DNA of 64,000 nt from Glaciecola amylolytica (GCA_003856375.1 CP034120.1:1798001-1862000), one strand, 5' to 3'. Shown: positions 24,843-32,926, counted from the first letter of the stretch. Numbers and translations: made by a program. Notes: generated by a model from the letters alone, not told the origin.

Positions 24843-25976
24843 ATGAATTTAAAAACACCTCTTTTATTCGTATTTACGACTTGTATCACATTCCTGCAAG
24901 CTCAAATCAAACCTGTTGTCATCAAAGCCTATTCGAATAAAGTCAGCATCCGTGACGGAAAGATCTGGAAAGGAGCGACCTGGACGATTGTTCCCGAAGC
25001 AAAACCGGATGCTTATGTGACATTTAACAATCAGGTTACCTTCATTACGGATGTGGATTCAATAACGGTTCGTGTAAGTCCTAAAAATCCAAGCGTGGAT
25101 TTTGTCATTTTATTGAATGGGAAAGATTCTGCCTGGACGCAGGTAAATTACATGGAACCGTATCTCACGAAGCTGAAAAAAGCGGCTAAATACAATTATT
25201 CCGACCAACGTTTTATTCCGTCATTTACTTACCAGTCAATGAATGACGAGCGTTTGGCGAAAATCCGGAAGGATCTGAAGCTGGATTCCATCGCGGGACA
25301 AGGAAATGAAATCTCTAAGATCATCAACCTGATGCATTGGGTTCACAATACCGTGAGACATGACGGAAGCAGTGATAACCCGGCTTTGAAAAATGCTTTG
25401 GATTTGATTCAGGTTTGTAAAACAGAAAACCGCGGAGTCAATTGCCGGATGTTGGCAACTATTTTGAACGAATGTTATTTGTCCATGGGAATCAAATCGC
25501 GTCACATTACCTGTATGCCGAAAGAAACGAAGTTTGACGATTGCCATGTAATCAACATGGTTTATAGTCAGGATCTGAAGAAGTGGATTTGGATGGATCC
25601 GACTTTTGATGCTTATGTCATGAATGAAAAAGGTGAGTTATTGGGAGTTCAGGAAGTCCGTGAACGATTGATCAACGGAAAAACGTTAATCCTGAATCCG
25701 GATGCCAACTGGAACAGACTAAGCAGCCAAACCAAGGTGGAATACCTGGATCAGTATATGGCCAAGAATTTATATCGATTGCAAACACCTGTAGCAAGTG
25801 AATACGACACTGAAACACAAAAAGAAGGCAAAGTGTTTGTTTATGTAGAGTTATTACCTTTGGACGGATTGGAACAAACACCTCAAAAGGTAGAAAGTAC
25901 CATCATTAAAACCGGAGAACAATTCGTAATCTATAAAACAAATAATCCGGAGTTGTTTTGGGCGAAGCCAGAGTAG
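24843..25976 (+). CDS. Exported transglutaminase-like (papain-fold) protein
   Basis: 377 aa with a signal peptide (LLFVFTTCITFLQAQ). The transglutaminase-core triad is C201 (NRGVNCRML), H235 (FDDCHVINMVY) and D252 (KWIWMDPTFD). Such domains in bacteria are usually proteases or amidases rather than true cross-linkers. It begins about 50 nt after the eCIS-core/LanM gene on the same strand; co-transcription is possible but unproven. Substrate unknown. Confidence 0.82.
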   Translation: MNLKTPLLFVFTTCITFLQAQIKPVVIKAYSNKVSIRDGKIWKGATWTIVPEAKPDAYVTFNNQVTFITDVDSITVRVSPKNPSVDFVILLNGKDSAWTQVNYMEPYLTKLKKAAKYNYSDQRFIPSFTYQSMNDERLAKIRKDLKLDSIAGQGNEISKIINLMHWVHNTVRHDGSSDNPALKNALDLIQVCKTENRGVNCRMLATILNECYLSMGIKSRHITCMPKETKFDDCHVINMVYSQDLKKWIWMDPTFDAYVMNEKGELLGVQEVRERLINGKTLILNPDANWNRLSSQTKVEYLDQYMAKNLYRLQTPVASEYDTETQKEGKVFVYVELLPLDGLEQTPQKVESTIIKTGEQFVIYKTNNPELFWAKPE

Positions 25977-25989
25977 TAAAAGCTTTTTC

Positions 25990-26163
25990 ATGATTGATGC
26001 ATTCCCAGCTTCAATATTCATAGTATTATTCGGAGTATTATCAGAAGAATGGTATTATTGGAATATTGATTCAGACAACCCTGGTTCCTGTTATCTTCAA
26101 ACCGGAGATCCTGCGACCATTCAATTCAGAGGAAATCTACTTGTTTTCAAAAAACACAAATAA
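25990..26163 (+). CDS. Possible small ORF (57 codons) of unknown function
   Basis: ATG at 25990 to TAA at 26161-26163, encoding MIDAFPASIFIVLFGVLSEE, then a Trp/Tyr-rich stretch and a basic end (VFKKHK). It fills most of the gap between the transglutaminase-like and thioredoxin genes. I recognise no family; it may be a genuine small protein or the tail of a decayed gene. Confidence 0.25.
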   Translation: MIDAFPASIFIVLFGVLSEEWYYWNIDSDNPGSCYLQTGDPATIQFRGNLLVFKKHK

Positions 26164-26229
26164 CGTTAATCAATCCCTTTGTTCTGGGGAGATTTGCCGT
26201 GAAGTTGTAATTTTAAAAGAAAAACACAA

Positions 26230-26526
26230 ATGGCTTCTTTTTCCGAAATAATCAATGCTGAAAAACCTGTTTTGGTAGATTTCTTTGCAGAATGGTGCGG
26301 ACCATGTAAAACGATGAAACCTGTTTTGGACGATTTGAAATCCAAATTGGGAAATACGGCTTCTGTTTTGAAGGTAGATGTGGATAAAAATCCGCATGCT
26401 GCAAGCAAATATCAGATTCGCAGTGTACCGACATTGATTCTCTTCAAGAAAGGAAAAGTAGTTTGGAGACAATCTGGAGTTGTTCCCGCAAATCAATTGG
26501 CTCAAATCATTAAACAACATCAATAA
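26230..26526 (+). CDS. trxA: Thioredoxin
   Basis: 98 aa, a complete thioredoxin fold. The redox motif EWCGPCK has Cys23 and Cys26, and the cis-proline lies in IRSVPTLILFKKGK. No signal peptide, so cytoplasmic disulfide reductant. The aspartyl protease gene starts 5 nt after its stop, implying a two-gene transcript. Confidence 0.93.
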   Translation: MASFSEIINAEKPVLVDFFAEWCGPCKTMKPVLDDLKSKLGNTASVLKVDVDKNPHAASKYQIRSVPTLILFKKGKVVWRQSGVVPANQLAQIIKQHQ

Positions 26527-26531
26527 TCTTT

Positions 26532-27419
26532 ATGAAATTTCTTCTCAGCCTGATTTCCACCTGTTCGGTTTTTGCTTTGTTTTCTCAATCGGTTGTGCCT
26601 TTCACGCTGGAAAACAATTGCATTTTTATTTATTGCAAAATCAATGAAACAGATAGTGTGAAATTCTTATTTGACACCGGCGCAAACAGTTCGGTGATCA
26701 ACACCAATTCCAACAAGCAGGTTCCGTTGCAGATCGACGGAAAATCAATGAACGAAGGATCGAATGGTGTGAATGAAGTCAAAACAAGCGGCAACAATCA
26801 GGTTTCCTTTTCGGGAATCGTGAAAAGCAAAGTTACATTGACATTAATCGATTTCGGGTCAAATGCTTTTGACGGAGTCTTCGGAACGGATTTGATGAAC
26901 AAACACATTATTGAAATTGATTACAATAAACGTGTTTTGAAGTTTCATGAACCAGCGGGATTTACAGCAAATCTTGAAAATTACGACAAGCTGAAAATTC
27001 ATTTCGTGGATTCATACCCGACTATTCCCTGTTCGATTATTGTTAAAGGAAAACAGTACTCGGGATACTTTGGTTTAGATTCCGGTGCAAACGACGCTTT
27101 GACAATTGCTTCACCTTACGAACGCAAACATGTTTTAAAGAATAAAACGGAACAGATTGCTCTTGCATCTTTTCAGGGTTCTGACGGTTCCATTTATGAT
27201 ATGCCCATTGTTCTGGCTCCGGAATTGAAAGTCGGAAAGAAATCCTTTTATGCCATTCCGATGAATCTTTCCAGTGCAACAGAAGGAATTGATGCAACGG
27301 AAGAAATGGCCGGGTTTTTCGGGAATAATTTCCTGAAACGCTTTAACACGATTCTTGATCTTCCGAACGGATATATTTATTTCAAACCGAACGAATTACT
27401 GTATTCTCCATTTGAATAA
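26532..27419 (+). CDS. Exported retropepsin-like aspartyl protease with two catalytic-type motifs
   Basis: 295 aa with a signal peptide (LLSLISTCSVFALFSQS). Two pseudo-symmetric aspartyl-protease lobes are visible: FLFDTGANSSVIN with D48 T49 G50, and FGLDSGANDALTI with D183 S184 G185. The second flap half includes FDGVFGTDLM and the C-terminus MAGFFGNNFLKRFNTILDLPNGYIYFKP. This resembles the Bacteroidota aspartyl-protease family (PF13650 type). Location is periplasmic or surface; substrate unknown. A terminator follows directly. Confidence 0.82.
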   Translation: MKFLLSLISTCSVFALFSQSVVPFTLENNCIFIYCKINETDSVKFLFDTGANSSVINTNSNKQVPLQIDGKSMNEGSNGVNEVKTSGNNQVSFSGIVKSKVTLTLIDFGSNAFDGVFGTDLMNKHIIEIDYNKRVLKFHEPAGFTANLENYDKLKIHFVDSYPTIPCSIIVKGKQYSGYFGLDSGANDALTIASPYERKHVLKNKTEQIALASFQGSDGSIYDMPIVLAPELKVGKKSFYAIPMNLSSATEGIDATEEMAGFFGNNFLKRFNTILDLPNGYIYFKPNELLYSPFE

Positions 27420-27421
27420 AA

Positions 27422-27444
27422 AAAGAGCCTTTTTGAGGCTCTTT
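27422..27444 (+). terminator. Rho-independent terminator after the aspartyl protease gene
   Basis: AAAGAGCC (27422-27429) pairs with GGCTCTTT (27437-27444) around a 7-nt T-rich loop, immediately after the stop codon. Confidence 0.8.
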
Positions 27445-27476
27445 AAACGGTTTTATTTCGGGTTGGTTTTTGGTCT

Positions 27477-28103
27477 TTAATTCAAAGTCACTACCAATTC
27501 TTCCAAAGGAATGCGCACTTTTTTTGCTTTTGCATAAGGATCTGCTTCCTCATTACGATAACCCAAAGCAAGAATCACGGCTGATTGCAGCCCTTTTTCT
27601 TTCAATCCTAAAATTTCATCGAAAGCAGCATTGTCAAATCCTTCCATCGGTGTGCTGTCCACCTTCAGGTTTGCTGCAGCCACAATAGCTGTTCCTAAAG
27701 CAATATATGCTTGTTTAGCTGCCCAGGTTTTAACAAATTCTTCTGGCATACTTAGAAATCCTGAAAGTTTTTCTTTAAAATCGTTTAAACTTTCCAGCGG
27801 AATACCACGTGTTTTTGCAACCAATGCAATATACTCGTCTACCTGTTCTTTTGAAACGTGTGTAAAAGAAGCGAAAACAAGCAGGTGAGAGGACTCTGTA
27901 ACTTGCGGATTAAATGATGCAGCTTGCAATTTTTCTTTGATCTCCGGATTCGAGATGGATAAAACCCGGAATGGTTGCATTCCGGCAGAAGTTGCTGTTA
28001 GATTGATTGCTTCCAGAATCTCCTGTACTTTTTCTTCAGAAACCTTCTCGCTTGTCATGTGTTTTGCGGCGTAGCGCCAATTCATTGTGTCAATTAAATT
28101 CAT
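27477..28103 (-). CDS. NAD(P)H-dependent oxidoreductase, nitroreductase family (second copy)
   Basis: 208-aa paralogue of the protein at 3064-3696. It shares MNWRYAAKHMTSEKVSEEKV, LTATSAGMQPFRVLSISN, QAYIALGTAIVAAANLKVDSTPMEGFD and the closing VRIPLEELV. FMN- and NAD(P)H-dependent reduction of quinones or nitro compounds is expected. A -7 element TAATTTTG (28121-28128, minus) lies 17 nt before the ATG. Confidence 0.9.
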   Translation of the reverse strand: MNLIDTMNWRYAAKHMTSEKVSEEKVQEILEAINLTATSAGMQPFRVLSISNPEIKEKLQAASFNPQVTESSHLLVFASFTHVSKEQVDEYIALVAKTRGIPLESLNDFKEKLSGFLSMPEEFVKTWAAKQAYIALGTAIVAAANLKVDSTPMEGFDNAAFDEILGLKEKGLQSAVILALGYRNEEADPYAKAKKVRIPLEELVVTLN

Positions 28104-28120
28104 CGTTATGTGTTTTTGGA

Positions 28121-28128
28121 CAAAATTA
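28121..28128 (-). promoter_or_regulatory. -7 promoter element of the second nitroreductase gene
   Basis: TAATTTTG on the minus strand matches TAnnTTTG, with a 17-nt spacing to the start codon. Confidence 0.6.
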
Positions 28129-28303
28129 CATCAGAATAGTTTCCAAAATACACTGATATACCATTAGAAACTAGTTTCCACCAAGAAACCACAGATTATT
28201 TTTCGATTTCACAAGTTTTATCCAACATACTTTTCAACCGCTAAACCTGTAAAAATCAGTCTGTCAATCTGCTTTTCACTGAACCTTTCTTGATTTCATT
28301 CAG

Positions 28304-28311
28304 TAAATTTG
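28304..28311 (+). promoter_or_regulatory. -7 promoter element of the pentapeptide-repeat gene
   Basis: TAAATTTG matches TAnnTTTG and lies 20 nt before the ATG at 28332. An in-frame TTG at 28290 lies upstream of this element, so it is not the start. Confidence 0.6.
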
Positions 28312-28331
28312 TTGAAACAGAAAACGGCAAA

Positions 28332-28907
28332 ATGAGCAGCAAACTTCACGAAGGAAAGACATTCAATAAGGTTAATTACGCAAACAAACAACTCGTTAAT
28401 AATGAGTTTAGTAACTGTAAGTTTACGGACTGTGATTTCACCAAAAGCAACTTCAGCAGCATTGATTTTGTGGATTGTGAATTCGAAAGTTGTAATTTCT
28501 CGTTGACGGTCGTGAAATATGCCGGGTTAAAAGATGTTCATTTCAAGGATTGCAAAATTGTTGGAGTTGATTTCAGTTCCTGCAATGACTTTCTGTTTTC
28601 GGTTAAGTTTACCGATTGCAATGTCGATTACGCGACTTTTCACTCAAAGCGTATGAAGAAGACCATTTTCACCAATTCGGTTCTGAAAGAGGTCGATTTT
28701 TCCGAATGTGACCTTACGGAAGCAAAATTCCTGAATTGTGATTTAACCCGCACCATTTTCGATCGCAGTATCCTCGATAAAGCCGATTTTACTTCTGCCG
28801 TTAATTTTGAGATCAATCCGGAGAGAAACCGCATTAAGAAAGCTGCTTTTTCACACGCAGGCTTGCTCGGATTGCTTTCCAAGTACGATTTAGTGATCAA
28901 AGACTAG
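28332..28907 (+). CDS. Pentapeptide-repeat protein
   Basis: 191 aa built mostly of A(D/N)LxX-type repeats in the F/C-rich variant: FSNCKFTDCDFTKSNFSSID, FVDCEFESCNF, VHFKDCKIVGVDF, VDFSECDLTEAKFLNCDLTR. They form a right-handed quadrilateral beta helix. The C-terminus (FSHAGLLGLLSKYDLVI) is the capping/dimer segment seen in Qnr/McbG-like members. Some such proteins mimic DNA and protect gyrase, but nothing here proves that role. Confidence 0.87.
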   Translation: MSSKLHEGKTFNKVNYANKQLVNNEFSNCKFTDCDFTKSNFSSIDFVDCEFESCNFSLTVVKYAGLKDVHFKDCKIVGVDFSSCNDFLFSVKFTDCNVDYATFHSKRMKKTIFTNSVLKEVDFSECDLTEAKFLNCDLTRTIFDRSILDKADFTSAVNFEINPERNRIKKAAFSHAGLLGLLSKYDLVIKD

Positions 28908-28927
28908 TGTTTTCTAAACAACTTATC

Positions 28928-29047
28928 CGAGAATTCAGTTGATGCGCAGGTATTGGTGGGGCTTTCCGGTCCCACAATTCAACTAGCGAGTTCGGTAGGC
29001 GAGCATTTATCTGTGCATCTGTGGAAAAAAAATCATCGGAATTCTCG
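28928..29047. other. Noncoding stretch with nested inverted repeats
   Basis: Outer arms CGAGAATTC (28928-28936) and GAATTCTCG (29039-29047) enclose GATGCGCAG (28941-28949) opposite CTGTGCATC (29011-29019), and an inner GTGGG (28956-28960) / CCCAC (28971-28975). Not all pairs can form at once with the AGTTG/CAACT pair also present, but the density suggests a structured RNA or a degraded element. No gene here. Confidence 0.35.
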
Positions 29048-29146
29048 AACAAAATCTTTCTAAAACACATTTTTGTATTTAATAAGCATTGCTATCTTAA
29101 ACGGTACGCAAAGTTCAAAAATCAACAGTTTAAATTCTACTGACTC

Positions 29147-29662
29147 ATGACAGATCAATTTGAAATGAATTTAGCAGCTATGGAAGCTAAATCTGAAATT
29201 ATAAGAGGACGAATAATCCACGAAACAATAACAATAGAAAATTACATTTCTATTGTTTTGACACATTTCTTTCCCAAAAAAGAGACTGAGGAACTTTTTG
29301 ATAAGTATATAATGGGAGATACATTGAGCTTTGATCAAAAGAAGCAAATTTTATGCTCTTTAATCAAGAATAATGAAATTACGTTACCAAACTTATATAA
29401 AGAGTTTGCTCAAGATTTACAAGTTATACAAGATTTGAGAAATATAATTGCACACACAACATTGAAGTCTACAAAGGAAGAAATTGAAAGTTATGATGGG
29501 AGTAACTTAAAATATATTTCTTTTAGTAGAAAATTTTGGAAAAAAGAGATCACAATGTTATTAGGGGATTCAAATCAACAAGAAAACTTAAAAAAAGATA
29601 TCTATTCATTTTCAAACTTTAGAGATCGAATAAATAATATCACTGGAGTTATCTATCTATAA
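29147..29662 (+). CDS. HEPN-like protein of an AT-rich island
   Basis: 171 aa, predicted all-helical. DLRNIIAHT supplies R98-x4-H103, the catalytic-type motif of HEPN RNases; the N-terminal half (IRGRIIHETITIENYISIVL, KKETEELFDKYIM) fits the HEPN-like family of uncharacterised proteins found near integration sites. Base composition is clearly lower in GC than the neighbours and codon use is A-rich, suggesting horizontal acquisition. No partner antitoxin gene is visible. It sits just before a terminator, a broken tRNA copy and tRNA-Met. Nuclease activity is inference. Confidence 0.6.
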   Translation: MTDQFEMNLAAMEAKSEIIRGRIIHETITIENYISIVLTHFFPKKETEELFDKYIMGDTLSFDQKKQILCSLIKNNEITLPNLYKEFAQDLQVIQDLRNIIAHTTLKSTKEEIESYDGSNLKYISFSRKFWKKEITMLLGDSNQQENLKKDIYSFSNFRDRINNITGVIYL

Positions 29663-29668
29663 ACAAAA

Positions 29669-29695
29669 AAAAGAGGAAGCTAAACTTCCTCTTTT
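29669..29695. terminator. Terminator between the HEPN-like gene and the tRNA fragment
   Basis: AAAAGAGGAAG (29669-29679) pairs perfectly with CTTCCTCTTTT (29685-29695) around CTAAA. A-tract and T-tract on either side make it bidirectional: it ends the HEPN-like gene and, read on the minus strand, lies downstream of the tRNA fragment. Confidence 0.8.
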
Positions 29696-29741
29696 GTAGC
29701 GAGACCGAGTCCCGATAGTTATCGGGATGAACTCGAAATCT
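29692..29741 (-). pseudogene. Degenerate 3' copy of tRNA-Met interrupted by a palindrome
   Basis: The 18 bases at 29692-29709 are identical to 29785-29802, the 3' end of the intact tRNA-Met gene. On the minus strand the copy keeps GAGTTCA, then the palindrome TCCCGATAACTATCGGGA in the T-loop position, then CTCGGTCTCGCTA. The rest of the tRNA (anticodon and D arms) is absent. It cannot encode a working tRNA; it looks like a duplicated tRNA end into which a short palindromic repeat was inserted. Confidence 0.7.
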
Positions 29742-29760
29742 CAAAATATTACAAAACGAA

Positions 29761-29787
29761 AAAAGCTCAGTATTAAACTGAGCTTTT
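29761..29787 (-). terminator. Terminator of tRNA-Met
   Basis: AAAAGCTCAGT (29761-29771) pairs with ACTGAGCTTTT (29777-29787) around ATTAA, directly beyond the tRNA 3' end, with an A/T tract in the correct orientation for the minus strand. Confidence 0.8.
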
Positions 29788-29789
29788 TG

Positions 29790-29863
29790 TAGCGAGACCG
29801 AGAGTTGAACTCGGGACCTCAGGGTTATGAATCCTGCGCTCTAACCAACTGAGCTATCTCGCC
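29790..29863 (-). tRNA. tRNA-Met (anticodon CAT)
   Basis: Read on the minus strand: acceptor GGCGAGA pairs with TCTCGCT (one G-U), D-arm AGCTCAGTTGGTTAGAGC, anticodon arm CAGGATTCATAACCCTG with loop TTCATAA (CAT), T-arm with GAGTTCAACTC, discriminator A. The 3' CCA is not encoded. The first base pair is G-U and the anticodon stem lacks three consecutive G-C pairs, so it is elongator Met or, if modified, tRNA-Ile2; CAT alone does not decide. Confidence 0.93.
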
Positions 29864-29924
29864 ATCTTCTTACCTTTTCCTGAAAGGCGGTGCAAAGATA
29901 GTTACATTTTTCTTCTGTGCAAGC

Positions 29925-30674
29925 CTATGAACGGTCTTCTTCGAATAAAACTTTTGTCTTATGCTTTAGTAACTTGAAAATCAAGCTAAATAAAATTGCT
30001 CCTGCGATCCAATAAACGTAAACAAATGGGTTTGCAATCGTTTTTGTCATGAAAAACTCACGGATTCCAGCCACAAAAACAAAGCCCAGCACGGTTGCAG
30101 AGATTCCTGAATACTCTCTTCTCAGAATCGTCTTCATTGAAAAAGGAATATCTCCTTTGATATAATTCTTCATACTTGGCCAGAAAGCAGGTACGCTGTT
30201 TGACCAGGTAACATAGCTTTCTCCGAATTTACGCTCCAGAAAACGCTCTTCAGCAAACATGATTCGTTCGTAGTAAATCCAGAACAACAAACTCACGATA
30301 ACGATGAAGTAAATATTGAAAGTGAAACATACAATTCCGATCCACATGAAGTAATTCCCTAAATAAAGCGGATGACGCACAGTAGAGTAGATTCCTTTCG
30401 TGTTTAAAGCTTCGGCAACTTGCTCCTGCGTATTTCTTCCTGAGGTATTTTTATTACTTGTTCCAATTGCAATTGCGCGGATCACTTGTCCCAAAACCGA
30501 CATAGCGATTGCCGCTCCCGTACAGATGTAGAACCACTGATCGCTGTCCATAATACATTGAACATCCGTGAAGTAAATCACAGGAACAGCTAAAACGAAT
30601 AAAATTACCGGAATTTGTCCTCTGTATTTGAAGAGCTTGTTTCCGTTTTTTTCAAATGAATGTACTAATGCCAT
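29925..30674 (-). CDS. Isoprenylcysteine carboxyl methyltransferase-like integral membrane methyltransferase
   Basis: About 250 aa from ATG 30674 (MALVHSFEKNGNKLFKYRG); an ATG at 30725 extends it by 17 residues. At least five membrane helices. The ICMT/PEMT signature is GIYSTVRHPLYLGNYFMWIGI followed by EERFLERKFGESYVTWSNSVPAFWP, which binds S-adenosylmethionine. Substrate (lipid or small molecule) unknown. Divergent from the START-like gene. Confidence 0.82.
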   Translation of the reverse strand: MALVHSFEKNGNKLFKYRGQIPVILFVLAVPVIYFTDVQCIMDSDQWFYICTGAAIAMSVLGQVIRAIAIGTSNKNTSGRNTQEQVAEALNTKGIYSTVRHPLYLGNYFMWIGIVCFTFNIYFIVIVSLLFWIYYERIMFAEERFLERKFGESYVTWSNSVPAFWPSMKNYIKGDIPFSMKTILRREYSGISATVLGFVFVAGIREFFMTKTIANPFVYVYWIAGAILFSLIFKLLKHKTKVLFEEDRS

Positions 30675-30737
30675 GAAAAGAAATGTGTATATTTCGAAAA
30701 TGATTTTTCGGCGCGAAGTTAACATTATTAAACTACT

Positions 30738-31127
30738 ATGACAAAAAAGGAACCATTCGAGTTAGAATATGTATTAAAAACCTCACCTAAGGTCTTGGAT
30801 AAATTGTTGTCCACTCCTGACGGATTAAGCGAGTGGTTTGCGGATGATGTGATTGTGAAAGATGACATGTATACCTTCCATTGGGATGGAAGTGAAGAGA
30901 AAGCACGTTTGATTTCCAAAAAAGCAGGAGAATCAATTAAATGGCAATGGTTGTATGACGAGGAAGATGATCTGGAGACATTCTTCGAAATGAAATACAC
31001 TATCGACCCGATGACGAAAGTGGTTATTCTGACTGTTTCCGATTTTGCGGAAAAAACAGAAAGAGATGAAATCGTACGACTTTGGGAATCTCAAATCAGT
31101 GATTTAAGAAGAGTAATAGGAGCATAG
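30738..31127 (+). CDS. START-like (SRPBCC) domain protein
   Basis: 129 aa, cytoplasmic. LEYVLKTSPKVLDKLLSTPDGLSEWFADDV and FHWDGSEEKARLISKKAGESIKWQW match the AHSA1/START-like helix-grip fold family that is conserved and usually single-copy in Bacteroidota. No catalytic residue is known. A strong terminator follows. Confidence 0.82.
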   Translation: MTKKEPFELEYVLKTSPKVLDKLLSTPDGLSEWFADDVIVKDDMYTFHWDGSEEKARLISKKAGESIKWQWLYDEEDDLETFFEMKYTIDPMTKVVILTVSDFAEKTERDEIVRLWESQISDLRRVIGA

Positions 31128-31132
31128 ATATA

Positions 31133-31171
31133 AAACGAGTCGGGGCGAATAATTTTCGCCCCGACTCGTTT
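31133..31171. terminator. Strong bidirectional terminator (CGGGGCG type)
   Basis: A perfect 17-bp stem, AAACGAGTCGGGGCGAA (31133-31149), pairs with 31155-31171 around a 5-nt loop, with A and T tracts on both flanks. It separates the convergent START-like and M3 peptidase genes. Confidence 0.9.
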
Positions 31172-31180
31172 ATTGACTTT

Positions 31181-32875
31181 TTAATTCAATTCGTTGATCG
31201 AATTCAGTAAGTTCTTACTGATGTCTTCCAATGCGGACCGGGAGAAATCAAATTTTAATCCTGCAGTTTCATAAATCTCCGGAATAGACTTCGTGTATCC
31301 CAATGAAAGGGCGTTTTTATAATCTATCAGCGCTTTTTGTGAATCCTTCTTGTAGTTATTCCAAACTCCAAGAGCTCCCAACTGAGCAATTCCATATTCG
31401 ATATAGTAGAACGGAACTTCAAACAAATGCAGCTGCTTTTGCCAGGAACTTTCCAAAACAGCTTCATAGCCGTCATAATCAACCATTCCTGTACCGAAGC
31501 GTTTGCTCAGATTCAGCCATTCCTGTGTTCTTTCCTCTTTTGTATGGTTTGGATTGGTATACATCCAATGTTGGAAAGCGTCAATTTGTGCGATCCAAGG
31601 CAATACTTTCACGACAGATTCGATTTGTTCCAGTTTCGCGCGCTTCAGATCACTTTCATCCGTGTAAAACTCAGACCAAAGCTCCATTGTCAATAATTCC
31701 ATCGACATGGAAGCCAACTCAGCTACTTCAGAAGGTAAAGACTTAAATCCTGTCAATTCCAGATCCTTGCTTAGGAATGAATGAACAGCGTGTCCGCCTT
31801 CATGAACCATTGTCGTTAAATCTCTCTGAGCTCCGGCTGCATTCATAAAAATGAATGGAATTCCGGATTCGTAAAGCGGATAGTTGTATCCTCCCGGTGC
31901 TTTCCCGGCTTTTGAATCCAAATCCAGAAAGCCTCCGCTTTTCATGGTCTTCAGACAATCTCCGAAGTAAGTATCCAACTTTTGGAAAACAGAAATGGAT
32001 TTATCCAGCAATTCTTCTCCGTTCTTAAATGGTTTCAACGGAGCCAATCCATCCGGATCAACTTCCAGATCCCAGGGCTTAAGTTTTACTTTAGATAACT
32101 TCTGTATTTTCTTCTCATTCAGCTGTTTAACAATCGGAACGATTAATTGTTCAATCGCATCATGAAAAGCCAGACAATCGGCCACTGTATAATCAAAACG
32201 GCCTAAAGCTTTGAATTTATATTCTCTGTAATCGGAACAATCAGCGTTCAGCGCTACCTGATTCCGTAGTTTCACCAATTGATCAAACAAGGAATCCAAA
32301 GCATCTCTGTCCTGCAGTCTGCGGGAAACAATCAGATCGTAAACTTCTTTCCGGATTGCCTCATTTGGATCTTTCAGATAATTCGCAGCCTGAGGCATGG
32401 TCAATTCTTTTCCCTGATACGAGATCATTTGCTTCCCGGAAATAGCTCCGAACTGCTGACTCAAGGTATTGATTTCCGTTTCAACCGCAATATTCTCTTC
32501 TCGGAACAGCTCCAAAGCAGATTTTACTCCTCTGAAATAAATCGAGTAAGCTTTGTCCTTAGACAATTCATCAATCCACGGAGAAGTCATCATTTTTTGA
32601 TTCAATGAATCTTCGAACGGAGCTAAATTCGGCTGAATCTCCGTTACAAAAAACTGATACGATTCCGTCAGTTTTTGATCCAGTGTATTAATCGTCATTC
32701 TGATATAACGCCATGCCATGTTCTCTTCCAAAACAGCTTCAAGTTCACTCTTATCCAACAACCATTGTTTAAATGATTCTTTGCTGGAAATATCGCGGTT
32801 TTGAAGATCAGTAAGGTATGATTCAACGGAATTCCAACTTTCACAATTGAAGTCGGCAGCTACAAATTTTCTCAT
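31181..32875 (-). CDS. M3 family oligoendopeptidase (PepF-like)
   Basis: 564 aa, cytoplasmic zinc metallopeptidase. The active site is TTMVHEGGHAVHSF (HExxH), with the third ligand in LPSEVAELASMSMELL downstream. GGYNYPLYESGIPFIFMN and the C-terminal FYYIEYGIAQLGALGVW are typical PepF/M3B features. It cleaves short peptides. The ATG lies 4 nt after a TATTTTTG -7 element (32880-32887, minus), so the mRNA is predicted to be leaderless. Confidence 0.93.
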   Translation of the reverse strand: MRKFVAADFNCESWNSVESYLTDLQNRDISSKESFKQWLLDKSELEAVLEENMAWRYIRMTINTLDQKLTESYQFFVTEIQPNLAPFEDSLNQKMMTSPWIDELSKDKAYSIYFRGVKSALELFREENIAVETEINTLSQQFGAISGKQMISYQGKELTMPQAANYLKDPNEAIRKEVYDLIVSRRLQDRDALDSLFDQLVKLRNQVALNADCSDYREYKFKALGRFDYTVADCLAFHDAIEQLIVPIVKQLNEKKIQKLSKVKLKPWDLEVDPDGLAPLKPFKNGEELLDKSISVFQKLDTYFGDCLKTMKSGGFLDLDSKAGKAPGGYNYPLYESGIPFIFMNAAGAQRDLTTMVHEGGHAVHSFLSKDLELTGFKSLPSEVAELASMSMELLTMELWSEFYTDESDLKRAKLEQIESVVKVLPWIAQIDAFQHWMYTNPNHTKEERTQEWLNLSKRFGTGMVDYDGYEAVLESSWQKQLHLFEVPFYYIEYGIAQLGALGVWNNYKKDSQKALIDYKNALSLGYTKSIPEIYETAGLKFDFSRSALEDISKNLLNSINELN

Positions 32876-32879
32876 AATA

Positions 32880-32887
32880 CAAAAATA
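32880..32887 (-). promoter_or_regulatory. -7 promoter element of the M3 peptidase gene (leaderless configuration)
   Basis: TATTTTTG on the minus strand is followed by TATT and then ATG. It abuts the 38-bp terminator palindrome of the upstream gene, so terminator and promoter are nested head to tail. Confidence 0.65.
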
Positions 32888-32888
32888 A

Positions 32889-32926
32889 AAAAAGTCGGGG
32901 TGAAAAATTTTTCACCCCGACTTTTT
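32889..32926. terminator. Perfect 38-bp palindromic terminator (CGGGGTG type)
   Basis: The half site AAAAAGTCGGGGTGAAAAA is followed at once by its exact reverse complement. It ends the DUF5606 gene just before the M3 peptidase promoter. Confidence 0.88.

Noticed and set aside
29790-29863. Initiator tRNA-fMet.
   Set aside because: The anticodon stem lacks the three consecutive G-C pairs and position 1 pairs G-U rather than the initiator mismatch, so elongator Met (or Ile2) is likelier.
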